Source of the DNA: an uncultured delta proteobacterium
Lineage (GTDB): Bacteria > Myxococcota_A > Polyangia > Polyangiales > Ga0077539
DNA length: 5,275 nucleotides
NCBI GenBank assembly: GCA_903885885.1
Contig: CAISKJ010001478.1
Coordinates: 1 to 5,275 of the forward strand
Reading direction: 5' to 3'
Program-made: the position numbers and the translations under genes
Notes under the pieces: generated by a model
Told to the model about the DNA's origin: nothing
The model's input: the letters and a program-made list of their open reading frames with translations, nothing else
The model's database searches: none
Part shown: one piece after another, positions 1 to 5,275 of the stretch
How positions within the stretch are numbered: position 1 is the first letter of the stretch
Layout of the letters: every line of letters begins with the position of its first letter

Positions 1-3000
1 CCGACGCCGAGCGCGAGCGCCCCACGTGAACAATGCGACTGACCGGCGCGCCGAGTTCGTAGCGCCACTGCTCCGTCGGATCGTCGAGCCCATCGCCGGG
101 GCGCGCGAGGGCCGCCATGCGGCCGAAGGCGTCCCACGCGTACAGCGTGAGGGGCGCGGCTGCGACGCTCGTGCGCCCCTCGACGGCCCAATCCTCCGAG
201 CGAACGACCTTCTCGTGCAGCGGGTGCCACGCGACGCGCATCGCCAGCGAGTACGGCGCGGCGCGATCGTCGAAGTGCGCGCGCTCCACCAGTGCGAGCA
301 CGCCGTCGCCGTCGTATTCGAAGCTCCGCCGATGCCCATTCGCGTCGCGCGTCTCGACCACGTTGCCGTGCACGTCGACGCGGTTGCGCGTCACCTCCAC
401 GTCGCGGTACCCGCCGCCGTCGGTCTCGAGGCGCTTCACCGTACGAACGAGGTCGCCGCGCGAGAGTTCGCCGAACGCGAGCCCGCGAAAGGGCTCGCCG
501 TCGTAGTAGCTCCGCTCCTCGGCGTAGAGCGCGTCGCCCGCGCGCCCACGACGCCGCACCACGGCGGGGCGACGCAGAAGCCATCGCCCGCTCGCCCGGG
601 TAGGACTTACGAACTCGGTCTCCTCGAGGCGCTCGTCTCCCTGGCAGGCGTCACCGCAAGCAGCCCCGTAGATCGACGCGTCGCGGTCGCACGGGGCGCA
701 TCCGTGGCCGCCCACCGTCAACACACCGTGACGCTCAACCCGCGTGCGATTGCCGTAGCCGTCGTAGGCGTAGTCTTCGCCGACGATCACCCACTCCGAC
801 TCCGCGGCGCCCTCTCGCACCTCGCGCCGCAGCTGCGTCTCGGCGAACCAGCGCACCGTCGTCGAGGCGGCGCCGACCTCCGCGAGCGTCGTCGCGGCGT
901 AGGTGTGGCGCTCCACGTTGAGAACGCGCGCCGCGCTCTCCACCGTCTTCGACAGCAGGAGCCCTTTGCGGTAGCGATCGAGCGCACCAACGTCGTAGGC
1001 GTAGCGCTCCGTGCCCGCCTCGCTGGTCGCGTCGCCGGCCCGCGCGATCTCGACCTCCTCGAAGCCGCGAAACTGCGCTTCGTCACCGTCCCAGTACCCG
1101 TGGTGGTAGCGAAACTCGCGCCGCTGTCGCACGCCGCTGCGGCTGTCGAGCTCCTCGATGCGATCGACCACCTGCATCGGGAAGGGCACGCGGTGGCGCC
1201 ACCCCGAGGCCCCGCCGTCGCGGGCCATGTGCTCGACCGATGAGCCGTAGGCGACCGTGGTCACGCGACCGATGCCGTTCTCAATGCGAACGAGCAGGTT
1301 GGGCCGCTGCGGAAAGAGGTCGAGATATGTCACGGCCCCCGACGCGCTGACCCACACGATGTCGGTCGAGCCGTTGCCGTTCATGTCAACCTGGCGGAGC
1401 GAGGTGTCCGCCGTGCGCACGGGCACCGCGATCGCCGCCGCAGCGCGCACGTCGCGGAGCGCGTCGAAGCGCGTGCCGCCGCGGTTGAGCGCGTAGCGCA
1501 CCCGGTCGGCCTCGACGACGAGGAGGTCGGCGAGACCGTCGCCGTTCACGTCGGTGACGTGCGTGGCCGACAGCGGGAGGCCCGGAGGCATCCCCGCGAG
1601 CTCGCGCCGCGGCGCCCAGCGCCCGCGACCGAGGTAGAGCCGCGCAGCGAACACGCCGTCGAGCAGGAGCGCCGCGTCCTGAAGCCCGTCGCCGTTCACG
1701 TCGGCGAGCTGCACGCCGTCGTTCGCGAAGGACCAGCCCATCGGCTCCGCGGCCGTCTCACGGGTGTCGAAGCTTCCGTCGGCCCGGCGCAGCACGAACC
1801 ACGTCGAGCCCCGGTCGCTGTGCACGAGGTCGGTGCGACGATCGCCGTCGTAGTCGAGGTACCGCAGGTCGGCGTCGCGCGAGAGGTCTCGCAGGTTCGC
1901 GTCGGCCACCGGCACGGGAGCGCCCCAGTCGCCCGTAGCCCGATTGGGCAGCACACGATTGCCGGTACCGTCGAGCAGATCGACGAAGCCGTCGCCGTCG
2001 AAGTCGAAGAGCTGCACCAGCGGCCCGAGGGAGGAGGCGCCCCCGCGCGCGACGGCGCTGTCCGTCGGAGCCGCGAAGATCTGCGCGCCCGACCGATCGA
2101 GCGCGTTGCGGCGCACGCTGTGGGTGCCGCCGCGCGTGTCGAGAAAGTCGGGCAGGGCATCGCCGTCGAGGTCGACGAAGTCGACGCCGCCGGCGCGGAG
2201 GTCGGCGCCGACCGAGCCGATCGCGCGAAGGGTCGGGGCGACGCAGTCTGCCCCCGGGCAGGGGAGCGCGGCGCTGTACGCAAAGCGCGGGAGCACGGGG
2301 TACGGCCCCGCGTCGCCGACGCCATAGCGCGCGACGCTCGCGAGGCGCGAGGCGCCTCCCGCAATCGCCTCGGGCTCGTACGCGAGGGCATACCGTCGCA
2401 GCTGTTCGCCGCGCACGAGCACCGTGACCCCGCGCACGCGCTCTTCGAGCCGAAGCTCGACGCCGCTCTTCGCGTCGGAGATCGGATCGGGCCGCGCCTC
2501 GTAGTCGACGCGCACCTCGTAGCGGCTACCGTCGGCGCTTCCGTAGCGCACCGACGTGAGCAGGCTGCGCCCGCCGCTGCGACGGTACCCGTAGGTCACC
2601 ACGTGCCCGTGGGTGTCGGTGAGCGCGCGGAGGCTCCAACGAAAGACACCGCCAACGCCCACCTCGGTGGAGGCCACGTCGGCGCGTCCGAGCTCGTCGG
2701 CCCCGAAGTAGCCCACGCGCCCGTCGGGGTACTCCGCGCGCCATGTGCCCGCGGCGCCGTCGGTGCCCACCGTCCACAGGTAGCGAACGAAGCCCCCCTC
2801 GTAGCGCGCGCGGTAGACGCCTCGCGCTGGATCTACCGCCACGAGCTCCTGGCCGCCGTCGGCCGCCATGCGGTCGCTGCGCGCGAAGCGTGGAAGGCCC
2901 CGCGACGTCATGCGCTGAATCGATGGCGTCGTGAGGCTCCACCCGATGCCCACGACGTCGGCGCCCCCACCCGACTGGTAGGCGAGTCGCAGCGTCGGCG

Positions 3001-3223
3001 CGAGTCCGCCCTGACCGGCGGGCACCTCGATCGGCACGCCGTACGCGAGGAGGCCGAGGTTGACATCGACGTCGGCGTTCTCACCGAGCCCCTCGATCGC
3101 GCCCGGCCCCTGCGGCAACGTCACCCGCGACGCGCTCATGGCCGTCTCTTGCGCGAGCGCCGGTGACAGCCGCGCGAGGAGCGCCACCGCCGCCACGACG
3201 CCAACACCGCACGCGCGCCGCAC
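1..3223 (-). CDS. Exported SpvB/TcdB-like RHS toxin-shell protein, 3' end beyond the window
   Basis: An uninterrupted frame runs from an in-frame TGA at 3277-3275 to the left edge. I checked every possible in-frame stop and found none. From GTG 3223 it gives 1074 residues plus one base, and the true C-terminus is missing. Residues 1-24 form a Sec signal peptide (MRRACGVG..., Ala/Val/Leu core, SPALA then QET). Residues about 40-160 match the SpvB N-terminal domain (LAYQSGGG, GIGWSL at 92-97). Six FG-GAP/VCBS calcium loops follow near 351, 406, 456, 507, 558 and 612 (DLDGDALPD, DFDGDGFVD, DYDGDRRTD, DVNGDGLQD, DVNGDGLAD, DMNGNGSTD). Residues about 640-725 match the TcdB middle/N-terminal domain (RIENGIGRVTTVAYGSS, PFPMQVVDRIEELD, FRYHHGYWDG, FRGFEE). 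RHS/YD-type pieces come at 960-1036 (SFEYDGDG, YAWDAFGRM). In Tc toxins this B subunit forms a propeller plus an RHS cocoon holding a cytotoxic tip. That role here is inferred from architecture. A signal peptide is unusual for TcdB proteins and suggests Sec export. Alternative starts are GTG 3265 and ATG 3139; ATG 3139 would lose the signal peptide. Confidence 0.88.
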   Translation of the reverse strand, partial: MRRACGVGVVAAVALLARLSPALAQETAMSASRVTLPQGPGAIEGLGENADVDVNLGLLAYGVPIEVPAGQGGLAPTLRLAYQSGGGADVVGIGWSLTTPSIQRMTSRGLPRFARSDRMAADGGQELVAVDPARGVYRARYEGGFVRYLWTVGTDGAAGTWRAEYPDGRVGYFGADELGRADVASTEVGVGGVFRWSLRALTDTHGHVVTYGYRRSGGRSLLTSVRYGSADGSRYEVRVDYEARPDPISDAKSGVELRLEERVRGVTVLVRGEQLRRYALAYEPEAIAGGASRLASVARYGVGDAGPYPVLPRFAYSAALPCPGADCVAPTLRAIGSVGADLRAGGVDFVDLDGDALPDFLDTRGGTHSVRRNALDRSGAQIFAAPTDSAVARGGASSLGPLVQLFDFDGDGFVDLLDGTGNRVLPNRATGDWGAPVPVADANLRDLSRDADLRYLDYDGDRRTDLVHSDRGSTWFVLRRADGSFDTRETAAEPMGWSFANDGVQLADVNGDGLQDAALLLDGVFAARLYLGRGRWAPRRELAGMPPGLPLSATHVTDVNGDGLADLLVVEADRVRYALNRGGTRFDALRDVRAAAAIAVPVRTADTSLRQVDMNGNGSTDIVWVSASGAVTYLDLFPQRPNLLVRIENGIGRVTTVAYGSSVEHMARDGGASGWRHRVPFPMQVVDRIEELDSRSGVRQRREFRYHHGYWDGDEAQFRGFEEVEIARAGDATSEAGTERYAYDVGALDRYRKGLLLSKTVESAARVLNVERHTYAATTLAEVGAASTTVRWFAETQLRREVREGAAESEWVIVGEDYAYDGYGNRTRVERHGVLTVGGHGCAPCDRDASIYGAACGDACQGDERLEETEFVSPTRASGRWLLRRPAVVRRRGRAGDALYAEERSYYDGEPFRGLAFGELSRGDLVRTVKRLETDGGGYRDVEVTRNRVDVHGNVVETRDANGHRRSFEYDGDGVLALVERAHFDDRAAPYSLAMRVAWHPLHEKVVRSEDWAVEGRTSVAAAPLTLYAWDAFGRMAALARPGDGLDDPTEQWRYELGAPVSRIVHVGRSRSAS

Positions 3224-3230
3224 GCGCGCA

Positions 3231-3235
3231 CCACC
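3231..3235 (-). promoter_or_regulatory. Possible ribosome binding site for GTG 3223
   Basis: On the minus strand GGTGG sits 7 bases before GTG 3223, a partial Shine-Dalgarno match. The competing start GTG 3265 has a cleaner GAGG (3276-3273) 7 bases upstream, but it would add 14 residues in front of the signal peptide (SGTNSEARGGGAR). I prefer 3223 because it gives a compact 24-residue signal peptide beginning MRR. Confidence 0.35.
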
Positions 3236-3250
3236 GCCGCGGGCCTCAGA

Positions 3251-3266
3251 GTTTGTGCCTGACACC
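3251..3266. repeat. REP-like GTG-CCTGA-CAC motif
   Basis: The segment reads GTTTGTGCCTGACACC, with a GTG/CAC stem around CCTGA. It resembles short palindromic REP-type elements that end up between genes in many bacteria; this likeness is from memory. The core CCTGACA (3258-3264) recurs at 3422-3428. Its minus strand contains the alternative GTG start at 3265-3263. Confidence 0.25.
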
Positions 3267-3314
3267 GATGAACCTCAACCTCGACAGTGCCCCCGTCCCC
3301 GAAGCCGCCACAAT

Positions 3315-3332
3315 CTCCCATATGGGGTATGG
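3315..3332 (+). repeat. Imperfect direct repeat, left copy
   Basis: CTCCCATATGGGGTATGG. It is closely related to the copy at 3437-3453, sharing CTCC, a run of G and TATGG with small insertions between them. It contains the perfect 10 bp palindrome CCCATATGGG (3317-3326). Together the two copies bound the AT-rich island. Confidence 0.55.
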
Positions 3333-3336
3333 TCAA

Positions 3337-3358
3337 AGCGGCACAGTCAAAAACCGCT
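3337..3358. repeat. Inverted repeat AGCGG...CCGCT in the AT-rich region
   Basis: AGCGG (3337-3341) and CCGCT (3354-3358) form a 5 bp stem around a 12 base spacer. The hexamer GTCAAA also occurs twice here in direct orientation, at 3332-3337 and 3346-3351, spaced 14 bases. Either could be part of an operator. No regulator is identified and the stem is short. Confidence 0.25.
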
Positions 3359-3363
3359 ACTCA

Positions 3364-3384
3364 CAAAGCAATTTGCTCACTTTG
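3364..3384. repeat. Nested inverted repeats in the AT-rich region
   Basis: CAAAG (3364-3368) pairs with CTTTG (3380-3384), and inside it AGCAA (3367-3371) pairs with TTGCT (3373-3377) around one base, so AGCAATTTGCT is a near-perfect palindrome. This looks like a candidate dimer-binding operator upstream of the SpvB/TcdB-like gene. The spacing does not fit a sigma-54 promoter. Confidence 0.3.
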
Positions 3385-3436
3385 AAACAGAAGAAAATCT
3401 TCATTTTCCCAAGAAGAGACACCTGACAAAACACAA

Positions 3437-3453
3437 CTCCAATGGGGGTATGG
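3437..3453 (+). repeat. Imperfect direct repeat, right copy
   Basis: CTCCAATGGGGGTATGG, matching the left copy at 3315-3332 except for one inserted G and a changed CATAT/AAT core. Start-to-start distance is 122 bases. The palindrome of the left copy is not kept here. Confidence 0.55.
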
Positions 3454-3517
3454 CGCGCGGAACGTGCTGTCGCCCGTGACGGCAGGCGCCGCCCACGTCC
3501 GACGTGCGGAAACTGCG

Positions 3518-3711
3518 ATGACGGAGGCATTGGCTCCATCGCGTCGCGCACTGCGCGCGATCACGACTTCGAAGAACGGCATCGGCGTCGAAGCGCGCGC
3601 CGCCGACAGGAGGCGCGAACCGGCGCCGGACGCCGTGTTCGCGCTCGCGATGATGGGTGGTATCGAGGGTGCGATTCGGGCGTGGTGCCGCCCCTGTCAG
3701 AAGAGTGACCG
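3518..3711 (+). pseudogene. Possible TetR-type regulator C-terminal remnant
   Basis: A plus-strand open frame between the two genes includes REPAPDAVFALAMMGGIEG (3614-3670) continuing AIRAW (3671-3685). A hydrophobic helix after 'PDA', then GGIE and an (I/L)RAW-like end, is a pattern I associate with the last helices of TetR/AcrR-family regulators. Codon third positions in this stretch are mostly G or C, as in real genes here. There is no DNA-binding helix-turn-helix upstream, no ribosome site, and the frame runs on antisense into the FG-GAP gene, so at best it is a broken piece. Chance open frames are common at this GC content, so confidence is low. Confidence 0.2.
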
Positions 3712-3714
3712 GGC

Positions 3715-5275
3715 TCAGCCGAAGCAGCAGAGGCGAGCGCGCTCACAGGCGGCGCGCGTGTTCGGTGCGGGCGCGAAGGCATCCAGACGGGCGACGCTCC
3801 AGCCGAAGAACTGTCCAGCAGGGCCGCTCAGAACGCGGTGCGGCGTCGCGCCGAGACCGCCCGTCTCTCCGAGGTAGACGAGAACGCGAGGGGCGGGCCA
3901 CCACGTTGGATCGCCAAGGGCAACGTCACCGCGACCGTCACCGTTGTAGTCTCCCCACGCCGGGTGCACGATTCCAAATGATTGCTCATCTTGGTCTCCG
4001 CTGTACGTGCGCGTTGGCGCACTGGCGACCGACGAAACGCCGCCCAAGAACAGATACATGGCCCCTTGTTGATACCCTGAACCGATCCACTCTTGCCATG
4101 CGCCAACGACGAGATCGTCGATTCCGTCGGCGTTCGTGTCGCCGACAACGGAGACGACTTCGCCGAAAAATCCTGACTCGCCGACGGATCGTCCAAGAAT
4201 AACTTGAGAAGACGTTACCGCAACGCCTCCCGAACCTCCCAGGTGCACACTCACGGCACCACGAGGGCTGGATTCGAGAGGGCGTCCCACAACCAGATCG
4301 GCATATCCATCGGCGTTAAGGTCTCCCTCTGCAGATATTTCACCGACGTAAGCAATCGCAATCTGTGCGAGAGGGCTAGCGCTCAATCCCAACAGATCAC
4401 CGGCATACACCGAAGCACCGGCGCGGGTGCCGATCACAAGATCGCTGTAACCATCACCATTCACATCCCCGCCCATCGACACGCTGTGCCCCCACGAGGG
4501 TCCGCCCGCCTGTTCGCGCTGCGGCGAAGAAGCTACCCCGGAGGCACTACCAAGCCATACACGAGCGATCCTCTCGGATTCAAAGCCGAGAACGATATCG
4601 GCATAGCCGTCTGCGTTGACGTCTCCCGCGCTGACAGAAGTCACGCCACTGGGCAAGACAAGCACACGCTGCGGGCTCGTCTGCACTCCCGTCAAACTGC
4701 CCAGATAAATGCTCGCGGATGAATAGGTGAGTGTAGCCCCACCACCCTCCCCCGTCGTTACCACAAGATCACCGAAACCATCGCCGTTCACATCACCTCC
4801 CCCCCCAACGAGCCCAACATTGTTAGCGGTGGTACCTACCCGTGCCCTGGCATTTTCCAACACGCGAGAGGGGGCTGTGGGCAAACCGCTACTGCTTCCG
4901 TGATAGAGATTGACGACACCAGCCAAGCCGCGCCCACCGGGCGAAGCATAGGGCTCCTCAACCGCGAGATCATCGTAGCCATCGCCATTCACATCGAGAT
5001 GCGGATGGAAGCTCGTGTCGACGGTGGTGCTCGCGCTGCGCGCGGGTACGTGAAACAGCCACGTCGGACCGTAGAGCGTGTCGGCATAGGCGCCCACGCG
5101 ACCGCGAACGCGCCAGAACACGACGCTCCCCGGAGGCAGGTCGGCTGTGGGTCGCGCGCTCGTCCCTGTCACCGTGAGCGTCTCGATCACCCGCGTGCAC
5201 GCCCGGTCACGGCACAGGTCCACCACGGCGCCGTCATAGCCGGTGGCGAGCACCCACCGGAGCGTCGGCCGCAAC
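3715..5275 (-). CDS. FG-GAP repeat (integrin-alpha-type beta-propeller) protein, 5' end beyond the window
   Basis: The frame is open at the right edge and ends in TGA at 3717-3715, giving 519 residues. A TTG at 5274 is in frame, but the protein already starts inside a domain there, so the real start and any signal peptide are probably outside. Residues 2-80 look like an Ig/Fn3-like domain (RPTLRWVL, VDLCRDRACTR, VVFWRVRGRV, YGPTWLFHVPARS). Seven calcium loops follow at 94, 161, 218, 270, 318, 379 and 442 (DVNGDGYDD, DVNGDGFGD, DVNADGYAD, DVNGDGYSD, DLNADGYAD, DTNADGIDD, DYNGDGRGD). Most are followed by a hydrophobic strand and a YLG/YHG/HLG turn. Seven such repeats are the usual number for a closed propeller. 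The chain then has a last FFGWSVA strand and a short tail with C510, C516 and C517. No catalytic domain is visible, so a surface or secreted binding role is the family-based guess. The propeller DNA is much poorer in GC than the N-terminal part. It is followed on the same strand by the SpvB/TcdB-like gene after about 490 bases. Confidence 0.88.
   Translation of the reverse strand, partial: LRPTLRWVLATGYDGAVVDLCRDRACTRVIETLTVTGTSARPTADLPPGSVVFWRVRGRVGAYADTLYGPTWLFHVPARSASTTVDTSFHPHLDVNGDGYDDLAVEEPYASPGGRGLAGVVNLYHGSSSGLPTAPSRVLENARARVGTTANNVGLVGGGGDVNGDGFGDLVVTTGEGGGATLTYSSASIYLGSLTGVQTSPQRVLVLPSGVTSVSAGDVNADGYADIVLGFESERIARVWLGSASGVASSPQREQAGGPSWGHSVSMGGDVNGDGYSDLVIGTRAGASVYAGDLLGLSASPLAQIAIAYVGEISAEGDLNADGYADLVVGRPLESSPRGAVSVHLGGSGGVAVTSSQVILGRSVGESGFFGEVVSVVGDTNADGIDDLVVGAWQEWIGSGYQQGAMYLFLGGVSSVASAPTRTYSGDQDEQSFGIVHPAWGDYNGDGRGDVALGDPTWWPAPRVLVYLGETGGLGATPHRVLSGPAGQFFGWSVARLDAFAPAPNTRAACERARLCCFG

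Larger units (their letters stand above)
3333..3436 (-). promoter_or_regulatory. AT-rich island, likely upstream control region of the SpvB/TcdB-like gene
   Basis: The row 3361-3420 is 35% GC by count, against 78% in a typical row of the gene it precedes. It lies 110-210 bases upstream of the GTG at 3223 and contains several short inverted repeats, which fits a promoter or operator region. On the minus strand TTGACT (3350-3345) is a possible -35 box, but no good -10 hexamer lies 16-18 bases downstream, so I name no exact promoter. An inserted foreign fragment is the alternative reading. Confidence 0.35.
3224..3714. other. Intergenic region between the two minus-strand genes
   Basis: About 490 bases separate the FG-GAP stop from the signal-peptide start of the SpvB/TcdB-like gene. 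The right portion (about 3455-3714) is GC-rich and has open frames on both strands, none with a good ribosome site; one plus-strand frame vaguely resembles a TetR C-terminus. The left portion (about 3305-3454) is AT-rich with short repeats. I saw no tRNA, no rho-independent terminator with a T tract and no convincing sigma-70 promoter pair. Confidence 0.6.

Noticed and set aside
26..1243. Long plus-strand open frame of 405 codons
   Set aside because: It lies wholly antisense to the SpvB/TcdB-like gene, whose minus-strand frame has clear domains. The plus-strand product is low-complexity Arg/Ala/Val sequence, as expected for a high-GC shadow frame.
1696..2391. Minus-strand open frame in another reading frame
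   Set aside because: The Ser/Arg/Thr-rich product is a frame-shifted reading of the propeller region, whose true frame carries the calcium loops.
1559..3166. Long plus-strand open frame of 535 codons
   Set aside because: It is antisense to the SpvB and propeller part of the same gene. It shows repetitive EV/VHV patterns that are the mirror of the DVNGDG codons and no recognisable domain.
3345..3350. Sigma-70 -35 box TTGACT on the minus strand
   Set aside because: The positions 16-18 bases downstream read CCCCAT-like sequence, not a TATAAT-like box, so I do not call a promoter.
3364..3384. Sigma-54 promoter suggested by TTGCT in the AT-rich island
   Set aside because: No TGGCAC-like -24 element sits at the required spacing before it.
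3357..3582. Small minus-strand open frames of 64 and 73 codons across the AT-rich island
   Set aside because: No convincing ribosome site, no recognisable domain, and they cover the repeat-rich non-coding island.
3678..3693. Hairpin GGGCG/CGCCC just downstream of the FG-GAP stop as a terminator
   Set aside because: The stem is only 5 bp and no T tract follows on the minus strand; such stems are common at this GC content.
4204..4722. Plus-strand open frame of 172 codons
   Set aside because: It is antisense to the FG-GAP propeller repeats and has no recognisable family.

Overview
The window is GC-rich (roughly 70-78% in most coding rows I counted). It holds two incomplete genes on the minus strand, separated by about 490 bases without a convincing gene. 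Base composition and protein style suggest a large-genome, GC-rich bacterium, most likely a myxobacterium of the Polyangia type (Sandaracinus-like). The style in question is long exported FG-GAP proteins and an N-terminal domain of the form 'RPTLRWVL...DLC.D.ACT...FWRVRGR'. This assignment is inference from sequence style, not from any marker gene.

Right part (3715-5275, minus): the C-terminal 519 residues of an FG-GAP repeat protein whose start lies beyond the right edge. A short Ig/Fn3-like domain is followed by seven evenly spaced D-x-N-G/A-D-G calcium loops, the hallmark of a seven-bladed integrin-alpha-type beta-propeller. Its propeller part is clearly less GC-rich (53-58% in sampled rows) than its N-terminal domain (70-73%) and than the other gene.

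Middle (3224-3714): the part next to the FG-GAP gene is GC-rich and carries a plus-strand open frame with a weak resemblance to the C-terminus of a TetR-family regulator. The part next to the downstream gene holds an AT-rich island (about 35% GC at its core) bounded by two imperfect 17-18 bp direct repeats, with several small inverted repeats inside. This is probably the control region of the downstream gene, or the scar of an insertion.

Left part (1-3223, minus): the first 1074 codons of a very large protein that runs off the left edge. In order it has a Sec signal peptide, an SpvB-type N-terminal domain, six FG-GAP/VCBS calcium loops about 50-58 residues apart, a TcdB middle/N-terminal domain and the start of an RHS/YD-repeat region. 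This is the architecture of the B component of Tc insecticidal toxin complexes (TcdB/TcaC/SpvB relatives), but with a signal peptide. Any C-terminal RHS cocoon and toxin tip would lie outside the window.

The two proteins share the FG-GAP propeller theme and an apparently extracytoplasmic location. The gap and AT-rich region between them argue for separate transcription. No TcA-like pore gene, RNA gene, CRISPR array or intact mobile element is visible.
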